The notes below the pieces were generated by a model. It was given only the letters and a program-made list of their open reading frames with translations. It did no database searches and was not told where the DNA came from. This document shows, piece by piece, positions 16,139 through 25,137 of a stretch of 64,000 bases of DNA; position 1 is the first letter of the stretch, and each line of letters starts with the position of its first letter. The translations under genes and the position numbers were made by a program. This stretch comes from Candidatus Omnitrophota bacterium. GTDB lineage: Bacteria; Omnitrophota; Gorgyraeia; 2-02-FULL-51-18. Where the stretch lies: NCBI GenBank assembly GCA_022072175.1, contig JAJVIE010000001.1:122718-186717 (forward strand). The letters run 5' to 3'.

Positions 16139-17443
16139 TCAGGCGTCCACGAGACTACTGCGCTTGGGGTTGAAGTACCCCATCCTCAGGCGCGGGTGGG
16201 CCTCCCGCAGTCGCTCGAGGACCCGCGGGATCCCCTGACCGTCGGCGGACCCGCCGAGCTCCAGTCCCAGGTCGCGGAAGTACTGTCTCGGGTCGTAGTT
16301 GAGGTTGCGCCACTGGATCATGTCGATGCGGTGCTCTCCGATGACACGGAGGAGCGCATCGGCCTCACCGGGACTGTCCGTGAACCCGGGCATCGTCAGG
16401 TAGTTGAGCGACACGTAGCCGCCCGCGCGCTTGACGGTATCGATGCTCGCTGTGACGTCGCTCCACGAGTACCCGCGCGGCTGGTAGTAGCGCGAGTAGT
16501 ACGGTTCGCGCACGCTGTTGGTGCTGACGCGGACGGTGTTGAGCCCGGCGTCCATGAGGCGCGCGATGACCTCGGGGCGCCCCGCGTTGGTGTTGAGGTT
16601 GATGGAGCCCTTGGAGCTCTTGGCGCGGATGAGCCGTATGGCCCGCTCGATGACCGCCCCCTGCAGGGTCGGCTCACCTTCACAGCCCTGCCCGAAGCTC
16701 ACGATCGGGTCCGGCTCGCGCTCCAGATGATCCAGCGCGATCTCCGCGATCTCCTCGGGGGTCGGGGTGAACGTGATCCGGTGCTGGCTCGGCGGCACAC
16801 CGCGCTCCGGCGGCTGGAAAGAGATGCACCCCTGGCACTGCGCGTTGCACACCGGCGAGGTCGGGATGGGCGCCTCATAGCGACCGAGGAAGTAGTTCTT
16901 GGCGTTGGCGCAGGCGTTGGTCGTGGCACAGCCGCCCAGATGCGGCACCAGGCGGTTGGCCGGATAGCGTCTCTTGAAATCCTCGATGCCCCGTCCGATC
17001 GCCGCCGCGTCCATCGTGCGCTCATCGTGGCGTCTGTCCGCGTCCACCGGCACCGCCGAGGCATGAAACTCTCCTCTGTAGTAGACGCACGTACCGTAGG
17101 CGAAGAGCGGCAGGAGCTTGGCCTGCGGCGTCTCGGCGTAGGCAACGTTGTGTGTGAGCGTCAGTCCCGGGGGCAGGAACGCCGCCACGGGATAGCACCG
17201 CTCTTCCCGTCCGGTGTACGGATCGTGGGCGAGCTCGATATACGAGCGCTTCTCCGCGTCGTACCCCACCGCCACGCGGTCCGGCAGGAGGAAGAACTCG
17301 GCGTGCTTGGGTAGAGGGATCAGATCACGCGGATCGAGCCGCTCATAGCGGCCCGCACGCATCCCCACGCCCTCGAGGCCCGGGTACGGGTAGATCTTGC
17401 CGTCCGCCGCGGCGAAGACGAGCTGGATGTCGGGTGTGCTCAT
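16139..17443 (-). CDS. Radical SAM protein, function unassigned
   Basis: This 434-residue protein carries the radical SAM cluster motif CNAQCQGC at about residue 200, then GQGCEGEPTL (the GGE-like SAM region), INLNTNAGRPE and a TIM-barrel ending in DMIQWRNLNYDPRQY. The roughly 190 residues before it are unusual and contain two more Cys in GGCATTNACANAKNYF. There is no SPASM or B12 domain. It is a stand-alone gene with no peptide or cofactor gene beside it, so the reaction is unknown. Confidence 0.8.
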   Translation of the reverse strand: MSTPDIQLVFAAADGKIYPYPGLEGVGMRAGRYERLDPRDLIPLPKHAEFFLLPDRVAVGYDAEKRSYIELAHDPYTGREERCYPVAAFLPPGLTLTHNVAYAETPQAKLLPLFAYGTCVYYRGEFHASAVPVDADRRHDERTMDAAAIGRGIEDFKRRYPANRLVPHLGGCATTNACANAKNYFLGRYEAPIPTSPVCNAQCQGCISFQPPERGVPPSQHRITFTPTPEEIAEIALDHLEREPDPIVSFGQGCEGEPTLQGAVIERAIRLIRAKSSKGSINLNTNAGRPEVIARLMDAGLNTVRVSTNSVREPYYSRYYQPRGYSWSDVTASIDTVKRAGGYVSLNYLTMPGFTDSPGEADALLRVIGEHRIDMIQWRNLNYDPRQYFRDLGLELGGSADGQGIPRVLERLREAHPRLRMGYFNPKRSSLVDA

Positions 17444-17486
17444 GCGGGCATTGTACTGCCGGGGCGGGGATTAGTCTAACGGGGAG

Positions 17487-17816
17487 CTAGGCCGCGGAGC
17501 TGACAGTCGTATGCCCGGTGCGAGAACCGCGGCTCTTGGGGCGGATGACGATCTCGACGCTCCGGTCCAGAGCATTGATCAGCTCGAAGAGATGCTCCAG
17601 CGAGAATTGGCTCAGCTTGCCGTTGACCAGCGCCGAGATCTTGGGCTGAGACAGGCCGAGCAAGCGCGCGGCTTGGATCTGCGTCAGGCCGCGTTCCTTG
17701 AGGATGACGGCGATCCGCTCCATCACCTGAGCGCGTGCCAGGAGCCGCTCGGGGTGAGCAGCACGGATGTCGGTGAAGACATTGCGAGTGCTTCGTTGGA
17801 TCTTGGTCCGCCTCAT
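17487..17816 (-). CDS. XRE-type HTH protein of the antitoxin class
   Basis: This 109-residue protein carries a helix-turn-helix (RGLTQIQAARLLGLSQPKIS) followed by LVNGKLSQFSLEHLFELINAL, the layout of HTH_37-type antitoxins such as those paired with RelE/HigB toxins. No toxin gene of that type is next to it; the upstream gene is the BrnA-like antitoxin. It may be an orphan regulator. The promoter at 17855 contains a palindrome suited to self-repression. Confidence 0.75.
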   Translation of the reverse strand: MRRTKIQRSTRNVFTDIRAAHPERLLARAQVMERIAVILKERGLTQIQAARLLGLSQPKISALVNGKLSQFSLEHLFELINALDRSVEIVIRPKSRGSRTGHTTVSSAA

Positions 17817-17854
17817 GGTCCATCCCCGCTGGTTGATGACTTGGAGTCAGACCA

Positions 17855-17880
17855 ATTATACCATATTTGGTATATGTCTA
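17855..17880 (-). promoter_or_regulatory. Extended -10 promoter with palindromic operator for the HTH gene
   Basis: On the minus strand TGGTATAAT (17863-17855) is an exact extended -10 box. The inverted repeat ATACCA-4-TGGTAT (17858-17873) overlaps it, so a bound dimer would exclude polymerase. TAGACA at 17880-17875 is too close to serve as a standard -35. The leader to the ATG at 17816 is about 30 bases. Confidence 0.65.
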
Positions 17881-18132
17881 GAGGGTCATCGCGACGCGGT
17901 GGATGAGCTCGGACAGATAGGACTGATAGGGTATGCCCCGCGAGGCGGCCATGCGCTTGATGCGCTCGATATCGGCGCTGTTGACGCGGATGGTGAGCGT
18001 GCGGTCTCTCTTGCGAGCGGCTACAGCATCCGCGACCTCGCGAAGCTCCCGGCCACTCACAGGCACATACTCGCCCCTACCGATAGCGGCCTCGATCTTG
18101 CGCTCTTGAGCGTCAAGCTTGTACTTCTTCAT
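17878..18132 (-). CDS. BrnA/CopG-like ribbon-helix-helix antitoxin
   Basis: The 84-residue protein has a charged N-terminus and an RHH core, RTLTIRVNSADIERIKRMAA, followed by GIPYQSYLSELIHRVA. It overlaps the BrnT-like toxin gene by four bases (ATGA), the usual brnTA order. It should bind the toxin and repress the shared promoter. BrnA proper or the wider CopG antitoxin family are both possible. Confidence 0.8.
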   Translation of the reverse strand: MKKYKLDAQERKIEAAIGRGEYVPVSGRELREVADAVAARKRDRTLTIRVNSADIERIKRMAASRGIPYQSYLSELIHRVAMTL

Positions 18133-18392
18133 GGCCGTTCTCCCTGCAGATAGAGCTTAGTGTATTTGCGACTCGGGTAGGCGGTCTTCAGGAAGCGCAC
18201 CTCTCCCTCCCGCACATATGGGACTACCCAGATATACCCATCATACTCGATGAGCATCAGCGTCTGGTGGATCCTCGTAGAGTGACCTACGATGCCAACG
18301 AAGTTACCATCCAGGAGCTCTTCATAGCCGACACCACGTTCACGCCGGAGCTTGTCGTCTTTGTCGGGATCCCAGCGAAATTGCGCGCTCAT
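18129..18392 (-). CDS. BrnT-type ribonuclease toxin
   Basis: This 87-residue protein has the BrnT pattern: FRWDPDKDDKLRRERGVGYEE at the N-terminus, then central strands and REGEVRFLKTAYPSRKY with the basic C-terminal residues. BrnT has a RelE-like fold and cuts RNA. The ATG at 18392 has no ribosome site and lies at the predicted transcription start of the promoter at 18399-18420, so the mRNA is probably leaderless. Confidence 0.82.
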   Translation of the reverse strand: MSAQFRWDPDKDDKLRRERGVGYEELLDGNFVGIVGHSTRIHQTLMLIEYDGYIWVVPYVREGEVRFLKTAYPSRKYTKLYLQGERP

Positions 18393-18398
18393 GCAAAG

Positions 18399-18420
18399 AG
18401 TATCACTTTACATCTGTAAA
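18399..18420 (-). promoter_or_regulatory. brnTA promoter and operator
   Basis: GATACT on the minus strand (18404-18399) ends six bases before the ATG. The perfect palindrome TTTACA-2-TGTAAA (18407-18420) lies just upstream, where BrnA could block polymerase. TTGTAT 15 bases upstream of the -10 is a weak -35 candidate. Confidence 0.6.
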
Positions 18421-18455
18421 TACAAGTATACATGCACTGTTGCCCCCCCTCTTGC

Positions 18456-18512
18456 CCTATAAGGCGTCTGAGGGGGCTATTTTCGTTCAGGGGTTTTGGC
18501 TATCGGCTAACG
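18456..18512. repeat. Dispersed hairpin repeat, copy C
   Basis: The plus strand reads TATAAGGCGTCTGAGGGGGC, then TATTTTCGTTCAG and GGTTTTGGCTATCGGCTA, matching copy A word by word. The G-run can pair with the C-run at 18442-18450, and GCC with GGC inside, giving a hairpin followed by TATTTT. It sits between the hydrolase stop and the brnTA promoter, as copy A sits before higBA. Confidence 0.5.
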
Positions 18513-18564
18513 ATGACGGCAGGCCGGGGCTGACGAGATACAGCGCGTTGGGATAGCGGGTGAG

Positions 18565-19494
18565 CTATCCGGAGCGGCGGGCGATACGCTGGTCGTAGTC
18601 GCGGTACAGCCGCTCGATATCGGCGGCCGGTAGGGACGCGTTGCAAGCGACCCAATCGATGGCGAGTTTGCGGGCGATGATGTCGAGCGTGTCCGTGCGT
18701 TCGAAGTATCTCATGTGCGCATCCCCCCAGTTCCATCCGGAGTCCACCGCGTAGTCCGCGTGCACGGCGTGGGCGTAGGCGGTGTTGAGCGGTCTCAGCG
18801 GCATGGACACCGGATCGTCCTTGTCGATGACGTTGATCCACAGCCCGCGCGGGTGTTCCACGCTCACGGGGCGGTCGAAGTGCTCCGGCCCGCCGAATTT
18901 CATCGAGAAGAGCGCCAGCGGTGAGCCTGCGGTGTAGAGGTTGTGCAGGATGTAGCGCGTGTCCATGCGATTGATGCCGCGGGCGCGGTGCTCGCTCATA
19001 CGGTCATAGATGTAGTTGGACGTCACGACCGTGCCCAGACTGTGCGAGACGATCGTCAGCGGCACGTCCTTTCCGCGCGCATCGGTGAGCAGAGCATCGA
19101 GCGCTTCGGTGAAACGCTTCTCGACACCCAGCTTGCCCTCTACCGCGAGGTAGCCGATGATGTCGCCGATGAAGAGCGGCACGACCGTGCTCTGCAGCTT
19201 GTGCACCCGCTTGAGCACGGCCCGAAACACAGCCTCGATGGGGCTGAGCGCGGCCCGCACAGCGCCCAGGTAGGCCGTGAGGATACGCTGGAGCGACCTC
19301 TGGGGCTCTTCGAGCGCGGTCTTCCAGTACACGCTCCGGCAGACGAGCACTTCGGAGGCCCGGTGCGGGGCTCTTTGACGCAGGATCGCGCGGAGCTCGG
19401 CGAGGACCTTGCGCTCGAGCCGCGCGATGATGGGCTCGGCCCAGCGCTCATCACTGCCGCCGATGCCGTGGACGAAGAGGACGGGGAGTTTCAC
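18565..19494 (-). CDS. Alpha/beta hydrolase (lipase/esterase-like), coupled to the EVE-HNH gene
   Basis: The 309-residue protein opens LPVLFVHGIGGSDERW, the oxyanion-hole strand of alpha/beta hydrolases, and has the nucleophile elbow VSHSLGTVV with Ser. A late DAHMRYF supplies a plausible catalytic His. There is no signal peptide. It starts at GTG overlapping the EVE-HNH stop by four bases (GTGA), so the two are made together. A hydrolase coupled to a modification-dependent nuclease suggests a defence accessory, but that is inference from the coupling. Confidence 0.7.
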   Translation of the reverse strand: MKLPVLFVHGIGGSDERWAEPIIARLERKVLAELRAILRQRAPHRASEVLVCRSVYWKTALEEPQRSLQRILTAYLGAVRAALSPIEAVFRAVLKRVHKLQSTVVPLFIGDIIGYLAVEGKLGVEKRFTEALDALLTDARGKDVPLTIVSHSLGTVVTSNYIYDRMSEHRARGINRMDTRYILHNLYTAGSPLALFSMKFGGPEHFDRPVSVEHPRGLWINVIDKDDPVSMPLRPLNTAYAHAVHADYAVDSGWNWGDAHMRYFERTDTLDIIARKLAIDWVACNASLPAADIERLYRDYDQRIARRSG

Positions 19495-20480
19495 GCGCGG
19501 GCTTGGAGGAAGATCATGTCGCGGTGGTAGTTGAGGTAGTGCCTTTGCTCTTGGCTAAAGGAGCCGACATTGTAGTCGTCGCTCTTGGGGATACCCATCT
19601 TGATGAGCGTCGGACGGGGTGTGACAGGAGAGACGAGCAGATTACCGTTATCTCTGAAAGAGATATAGCCCTCATCAAAGAGATGATCGATCGTGGGGGT
19701 GAGCATCAGGCCATTCGCACCATCAATCCGCTCATTATTGTTTGCGACCTTCCACGGCTTGATATGACTGGCGATGAGGTGGTCAAAGTCATCTACCCTC
19801 GTCACTCGGCAGGCCTTCTCGTAGTCCGCCACGCGATTGCGGAAGAGGCCTTGTCCACGGCGGGATTTGATGACCTGCTCCTTTTCGGTGACGATGAGGG
19901 TAGGGTCTTGCTCTACTTCTTTGATGAGATGCTGTTCCCACTCGCGAATGAGAGGCAGATCTTCGGCATCGTCGCCTGGCCCGCGCTCAGGCGGCGCCAC
20001 TATAGTGGCACGCTCCGCCAGAAAAGCTATCGCCTCGACCCCGATCAGATCGATCAGCGCCTGCCCTAGATCTTTCGGCACTTCTGTCAGGTAGATCTGG
20101 TTACCATCGCCATCCAACCGGAGAGGCGCGTGCTTCTTGGGGAGTAATGGTCCCAAGACTCTCATGTGAGCCCGCGGCTCGATCGGATGTGGGAGTTTAC
20201 GATAGGTGACTTCGACGCGCCAGCCAACCTCATTCCAGTAGGCACCCGCACTACCGAACTCTAGCGGCTTGGGACACGTACGCGCAGCCCTCCGAGCGAT
20301 GCCAACCGCCATGATCTTGCGGTCTTTGAATGAGAAGATGAAATCTCCACGAGCGACCATGCGCATCGTCTCGTAGTAGTGATTGAGCGCGCCGTTGGCC
20401 TTGGTCTTGGGCGACCACATGTAGCCGCCCTCCACCTCGTGCTTAAAAGTCTGATTTTGATTCACCCACCAGTAGCGCAT
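19491..20480 (-). CDS. EVE-HNH endonuclease, probable modified-DNA restriction enzyme
   Basis: This 329-residue protein starts with an EVE domain (MRYWWVNQNQTFKHEVEGGY, then NHYYETMRMVARGDFIFSF), a fold that flips out modified bases. It ends with an HNH_2 nuclease: FRNRVADYEKACRVTRV, LIASHIKPWK with the metal His, and ANGLMLTPTIDHLFDEGYI with the second His. Known EVE-HNH enzymes cut DNA containing 5-methyl- or hydroxymethylcytosine. The joining region (residues 150-210) is charged and helical. It is first in a two-gene unit with the hydrolase, inside the defence island. Confidence 0.82.
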   Translation of the reverse strand: MRYWWVNQNQTFKHEVEGGYMWSPKTKANGALNHYYETMRMVARGDFIFSFKDRKIMAVGIARRAARTCPKPLEFGSAGAYWNEVGWRVEVTYRKLPHPIEPRAHMRVLGPLLPKKHAPLRLDGDGNQIYLTEVPKDLGQALIDLIGVEAIAFLAERATIVAPPERGPGDDAEDLPLIREWEQHLIKEVEQDPTLIVTEKEQVIKSRRGQGLFRNRVADYEKACRVTRVDDFDHLIASHIKPWKVANNNERIDGANGLMLTPTIDHLFDEGYISFRDNGNLLVSPVTPRPTLIKMGIPKSDDYNVGSFSQEQRHYLNYHRDMIFLQARA

Positions 20481-20525
20481 CGGGTCTCGGGGTGTAGCGT
20501 TTTAGGAGCTTGCTAACTATGTACC

Positions 20526-20563
20526 GTGGGACTTGGTCCGGTAGGTGGGACTTGGTCCGGTAG
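20526..20563. repeat. Perfect tandem duplication of a 19-base unit
   Basis: GTGGGACTTGGTCCGGTAG occurs twice without a spacer (20526-20544 and 20545-20563) between the EVE-HNH gene and the unrecognised nuclease-like gene. Each unit contains GGACTTGGTCC, an imperfect inverted repeat. Confidence 0.85.
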
Positions 20564-20589
20564 GCAGCATGGGTATACGCCGCATTAAA

Positions 20590-21933
20590 TTAAGAGCGTA
20601 ACCCAAGCTCATCGATCGTCTCTGATAAATTCGCTTGGGCACTTTCTGGTCTCGCGCGACACATAACAACTGATCGTCCCGCAGCTAGGGACCTCCTTAT
20701 TATTTCTGAAATAACTTGAGTTGTTGCACCCCTAGTGCCGATCCAGGAATCGGCAACCAACTGTGTAAATAGTGAGTTTGATATCCATCTTGATTCGCTC
20801 GTGAATTTAATAAGCTCCCCTCCCTTAGAGCCTAAGGAGCTCTGCTCGGTTAGATATGACTCAACAAGTAATCTCGGTACATAAAACCCTGGAGTAAGCC
20901 GCTCAGACATCACCACTAGCTGCATACGAGTACAAAACTTAAAGAAGAACCCGTCTCCGCATAATCTATAATTTAAGTTACCTGCGCTTGGCGTCCATAA
21001 ATCCGGATGTTTCGCCCGAAATTCTCTCATACGGCTCAGTTGCTCTCTGAAGCCTGCATCAGGACGATAGTGTTTGCCGCGTGTCTCAGTATCATCTTCT
21101 GCGATCTTATACTGCACCAGGACCCATGATTGGAAAGCTTCGTTCCAATAAATCAAGTCCACCCCAAGCGACTGCTCAATCGCTGTTCGATTGACATTGA
21201 AGGTCTCTAGCTTTCGTCCACCCACAGCAATAATTACACCGCCCACCATATTCCTAGTGCTGTCCGATCTGCCGAATGCATTCGCGTCTGATGAGATTAG
21301 ATTATCTTCAATGCACCGAACCTTACCCAGACCATCAAGAAATGACCTACCCATGTCTCCGGGAGGCATAGTCCAATTAGAGACAACATCTTTGCGACAG
21401 CGCTGAGTAGGATCAAAAATATCTAGAGCAACACCAACCGCATCTCTTTGTTGTACTAATGTCTCTAACCCGCGGGATGAGATTATTTGCCCTGCACTAT
21501 CCCGCAATCTCTCGAGCTCAAGAATTGCTTGATATGAATCATGGTCTATCTCTCTCAGAGCCTTCTTTAACGCCTGCCAGGTTGCTACCGGTATTCTACC
21601 TCCCGCGCCACGGCTAGCCCGTACATAATGAGATCTAAGTTTATTGGGTAGACTAATTCCAAGATCATCGATCGAGATCTCTGTAGCTTTAATATGAGTA
21701 AATTTTATCCGGACTTTAGCCGTCGCAACTTTTCCGCCTTTCTCTGCCAATGCCCAGAATCTGATAATATTGTCAGGGTATACTATGCCAACAACATCTC
21801 GCTTTCTAAAACCCCAATCTTTGTCGCTAAACGTGTCGGTAAAAGTCGTTTCGAATTGACCACAATTTTCAATGTGAGCGAGTCTTGCGGTTTCGTCGAA
21901 ATAGATGAGAAGGCCGGTTGGCGATTCAGTCAT
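20590..21933 (-). CDS. Unrecognised AT-rich defence-island protein with a PD-(D/E)xK-like motif
   Basis: I do not recognise this 447-residue protein as a named family. Residues 253-276 read E-x5-D-L-I-Y-W, then WVLVQYK: an acidic residue (E253), D259 and Q274-x-K276, the D-QxK arrangement of Mrr-type PD-(D/E)xK nucleases. The N-terminal 230 residues are mixed and may recognise a target. Its base composition is much more AT-rich than the window, which points to transfer. It lies between the EVE-HNH gene and hsdR on the same strand, 117 bases from hsdR, with no ribosome site at the ATG. Confidence 0.6.
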   Translation of the reverse strand: MTESPTGLLIYFDETARLAHIENCGQFETTFTDTFSDKDWGFRKRDVVGIVYPDNIIRFWALAEKGGKVATAKVRIKFTHIKATEISIDDLGISLPNKLRSHYVRASRGAGGRIPVATWQALKKALREIDHDSYQAILELERLRDSAGQIISSRGLETLVQQRDAVGVALDIFDPTQRCRKDVVSNWTMPPGDMGRSFLDGLGKVRCIEDNLISSDANAFGRSDSTRNMVGGVIIAVGGRKLETFNVNRTAIEQSLGVDLIYWNEAFQSWVLVQYKIAEDDTETRGKHYRPDAGFREQLSRMREFRAKHPDLWTPSAGNLNYRLCGDGFFFKFCTRMQLVVMSERLTPGFYVPRLLVESYLTEQSSLGSKGGELIKFTSESRWISNSLFTQLVADSWIGTRGATTQVISEIIRRSLAAGRSVVMCRARPESAQANLSETIDELGLRS

Positions 21934-22050
21934 AGCGCTTTATGATCACAATGAATTTATTAATCTACCCATCCCACGGAAAATTCTGTGAATTTCTCTT
22001 TTATCACCATCAATATTTTCGATTCAACTAACTATCTTCTAAGCTATCAC

Positions 22051-25000
22051 TCACTGAACAATATCTGCGCAAATCAACTCTGCCTGCTGGAGTACGGTTG
22101 ATGTGGCTTGCTCCTGCAAGTCTGGCGGGTAGCCGTGCTTGCGGAGCACTCGGCGCACCATGACGCGGAGTTTGGCGCGGACGTTTTCGCGGACTGTCCA
22201 GTCAATCGAAGCGTTGTTTCTGACGGTTTCGACCAATTCCCGCGCGATAGCTCGCAGGGTATCATCGCCAAGTACCTTCACCGCGCTGTCGTTGGTCTCA
22301 AGCGCATCATAAAAGGCCAGCTCATCGTCGTTCAGGCCGATCTTCTCACCGCGCTTACGGGCTTCCTTGAGTTCTTTTGCGATCTTGATCAGTTCTTCGA
22401 TGACCTGCACCGCTTCAATGGCGCGGGCGTGATACCGATTGATTGTTTCCTCGATCCGATCTGAAAATGATTTGGCCTGGATCAGAAACTTTTTTGACAT
22501 AAGACGCACTTCATCGTGGATCAGCTTGTAGAGCGCCTCTGCCGCGAGGTTTTTATGCGGCATCCCTTTCAGTTCGTGCAGAAACTCATCGGACAGCACC
22601 GAAATATCGGGCCTCTTGAGTCCCGCCGCGCTCAGGATGTCCACCACGCCGTCCGAAAGGACTGATTTGGAAATGATCTGTTGAATTGCGGCATTGAGGT
22701 CTTCGGGTGCTTTCCCTGGGCCTATGATCTCCGTATTCTTGACCAGGGCTGACTTTACGGACTGGAAGAAAGCCACGTCCTGCCTGATCTCAAGGGCCTT
22801 CTCGTGCGGCACGGCAAGCGCAAAGGCCCGCGAGAGGCCGAGGACGGCCTTGAGATAGCGATCTCTGCCGTTTCGGACTTCCTTGCCTTCGATGATCTCA
22901 AAGAGCGCCAGGATATGTTCCATAGCACCCACCAGGATTCGGAGTTTTTCCTCGTCGTTGGCCTTAAAGTATTTTTTGTAGTCGTAGCCGTGCAGAAGAC
23001 CTTTGATGATTTCGTGTTTCTCAAGTAAGACCGCTACCGCCTCATCTTGAGAGATACCCACATCATCCCTATCCTGGGAGGAATACTCGGCCAGCGCCTT
23101 CTTTAGCTCATGTGCTATGCCCAAGTAGTCCACCACCAACCCGCCTGGCTTATCGCTGAACACCCGATTCACACGAGCGATGGCTTGCATGAGGCCGTGG
23201 CCCCGCATGGGCTTGTCGATGTACATCGTATGAAGACAGGGTACGTCAAAGCCCGTGAGCCACATGTCGCGCACGATCACGAGCTTGATCGGGTGCTCTG
23301 GGTCTTTGAACTTATCGCCGATTTCACTACGACGCTGTTTATCGCGGATATGCTTCTGCCAATCGACAGGATCGGAAGCCGAACCCGTCATCACGACCTT
23401 GAGACGGCCTTCGTCATCGTTTTCAGAGTGCCAGTCAGGACGAAGTTTGATGATCTCGTCATAAAGCGCCACGCAGATTTTGCGGCTCATGGAAACGACC
23501 AAGCCCTTGCCATCAAGAGCCGTCAGGCGTGTCTCGTAATGTTCTACGATGTCTTTGGCGATTTGTTTGACGCGCTTCTCGGCCCCGACAAGTGCTTCAA
23601 GCCGAGACCAGCGGGAGGCAAGCCCACGCGCAACCGTCGCTTCTTCTTGCTCGGTTACTTCCTCAAACTCGATATCCACCTTTGGCTTTTCTGTTTCGGG
23701 CAGGGATATTTTGGCAAGCCGCGCTTCGTAGTAGATCGGAACGGTAGCGCCGTCTTCGATGGACTGGTGAATATCGTAGGTGTCGATCGTATCGCCAAAG
23801 ATAGCGCGAGTGCTCTTGTCTCGAAGCTCAATAGGTGTGGCTGTGAACCCAATAAATAGGGCTTGTGGCAAAGCATCACGCAGGTGCTTGGCAAAGCCCT
23901 TCATAAAATCGTAGTGGCTCCGATGGGCTTCATCGCAGATAACGACGATGTTTGATCGGTCAGATAAAAGCGGGTATTTTTCACCTTTCTCTTCGGGTAG
24001 AAACTTTTGGATGGTGCTGAATACGACGCCGCCAGAGGCCACGCTCAAAAGATCACGCAGGTTCTCTCGGCTTTCAGATTTCTTGGGAGTTTGCCGCAAT
24101 ATCTCGGAGCAGTTGCAGAAAGTCTGATAGAGCTGATCATCAAGATCATTTCTATCGGTCAGAACAAGAAGCGTTGGATTCTCAAGGGCCGCGTTTTGGA
24201 TGAGCTTACCCGCGTAGAAGGTCATCGTGAGACTCTTGCCTGATCCTTGCGTGTGCCAGACAACACCGATGCGATGATCCTTCTTTCGGGCTTGAACAGT
24301 GGCGGTCACCGCTTTTTGAACAGCATGGAACTGGTGGTATCCCGCCATCTTTTTTGAGACTTCATGCCCCATATCTTCAAAAACGATGAAGTGGCGAAGC
24401 ATGTCCAGGAATCGCGACTTAAAAAAGATGCCTCGGATCAATACGTCAAGCTGAGGCAGGGTCTTCGGGGCCAGGTCTGAGCCGTCTACGGTGCGCCAGG
24501 GCATGAAACGCTCCCAGTTGGAAGTCAGTGTGCCGACTTTGGCCTCGATGCCGTCCGAAATGATCAGAAACGCGTTGTAATTGAAGACCGTTGGGATTTG
24601 GTTTTTGTAGGTTTCAAGCTGATTGAAGGCCGTGCGAAGGGTCGCGTTTTCGTCGGTCGGGTTTTTCAGCTCTATCACCGCAAGCGGCAGACCATTCACG
24701 AATACGACGACATCTGGCCGTCTGCTGTGATTGCCCTCTTTGATGGCAAACTGATTGACGCACAGCCACTCATTTTTTGACGGGTCGGAGAAATTGATGA
24801 GCACGACCTGATCGTGAACAGAGCGGCCCTCGGCTTGATACTCGACTGGCACACCTTCAACGATCCAGCGATAGAAATGATGGTTGTTTTGGATCAGCGA
24901 TGGATGGGACGCCCGAAGAACCTTGTTTATTGCATCCTCAATCGCGCTTGCAGGGATATTAGGATTATTGGCTTGGACAGCGCGGCGCAGACGCGAAACA

Positions 25001-25137
25001 AGGACAACTTCATCGTAGCTTGAGCGTTCTTGCTGATCCCCACCCAAAGAAATGTCGGGGCCAAAGAGAACGTCATACCCAAGTCCTTTGAACCAGGTTA
25101 GGAGCGTATTTTCGACACTGGATTCCGTGATCGTCAA
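22051..25137 (-). CDS. hsdR: Type I restriction endonuclease subunit R
   Basis: The 1028-residue subunit has an N-terminal nuclease site (P141-D142, then E156-L-K158 in AVIELKN). The superfamily 2 translocase motor has HTQGSGKS (about 295-302), DEAH (402-405), FTATP and a later [16 protein letters not shown] helicase motif. A C-terminal helical region docks on the methylase. Length and order are normal for HsdR. It would translocate DNA by ATP hydrolysis and cut far from the recognition site. The start overlaps the hsdS stop by four bases (ATGA). Confidence 0.95.
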   Translation of the reverse strand: MTITESSVENTLLTWFKGLGYDVLFGPDISLGGDQQERSSYDEVVLVSRLRRAVQANNPNIPASAIEDAINKVLRASHPSLIQNNHHFYRWIVEGVPVEYQAEGRSVHDQVVLINFSDPSKNEWLCVNQFAIKEGNHSRRPDVVVFVNGLPLAVIELKNPTDENATLRTAFNQLETYKNQIPTVFNYNAFLIISDGIEAKVGTLTSNWERFMPWRTVDGSDLAPKTLPQLDVLIRGIFFKSRFLDMLRHFIVFEDMGHEVSKKMAGYHQFHAVQKAVTATVQARKKDHRIGVVWHTQGSGKSLTMTFYAGKLIQNAALENPTLLVLTDRNDLDDQLYQTFCNCSEILRQTPKKSESRENLRDLLSVASGGVVFSTIQKFLPEEKGEKYPLLSDRSNIVVICDEAHRSHYDFMKGFAKHLRDALPQALFIGFTATPIELRDKSTRAIFGDTIDTYDIHQSIEDGATVPIYYEARLAKISLPETEKPKVDIEFEEVTEQEEATVARGLASRWSRLEALVGAEKRVKQIAKDIVEHYETRLTALDGKGLVVSMSRKICVALYDEIIKLRPDWHSENDDEGRLKVVMTGSASDPVDWQKHIRDKQRRSEIGDKFKDPEHPIKLVIVRDMWLTGFDVPCLHTMYIDKPMRGHGLMQAIARVNRVFSDKPGGLVVDYLGIAHELKKALAEYSSQDRDDVGISQDEAVAVLLEKHEIIKGLLHGYDYKKYFKANDEEKLRILVGAMEHILALFEIIEGKEVRNGRDRYLKAVLGLSRAFALAVPHEKALEIRQDVAFFQSVKSALVKNTEIIGPGKAPEDLNAAIQQIISKSVLSDGVVDILSAAGLKRPDISVLSDEFLHELKGMPHKNLAAEALYKLIHDEVRLMSKKFLIQAKSFSDRIEETINRYHARAIEAVQVIEELIKIAKELKEARKRGEKIGLNDDELAFYDALETNDSAVKVLGDDTLRAIARELVETVRNNASIDWTVRENVRAKLRVMVRRVLRKHGYPPDLQEQATSTVLQQAELICADIVQ

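Noticed and set aside
17476..17823. Alternative minus-strand frame over the HTH gene
   Set aside because: The other frame encodes a clean XRE helix-turn-helix; this one has no domain.
18442..18490. Possible intrinsic terminator on the plus strand (hairpin plus TATTTT)
   Set aside because: No plus-strand gene lies upstream, so it is reported only as part of the dispersed hairpin repeat.
7597..18512. Integron attC sites as an explanation for the dispersed repeats
   Set aside because: No GTTRRRY/RYYYAAC core pair is present in the copies, and no integrase gene is in the window.
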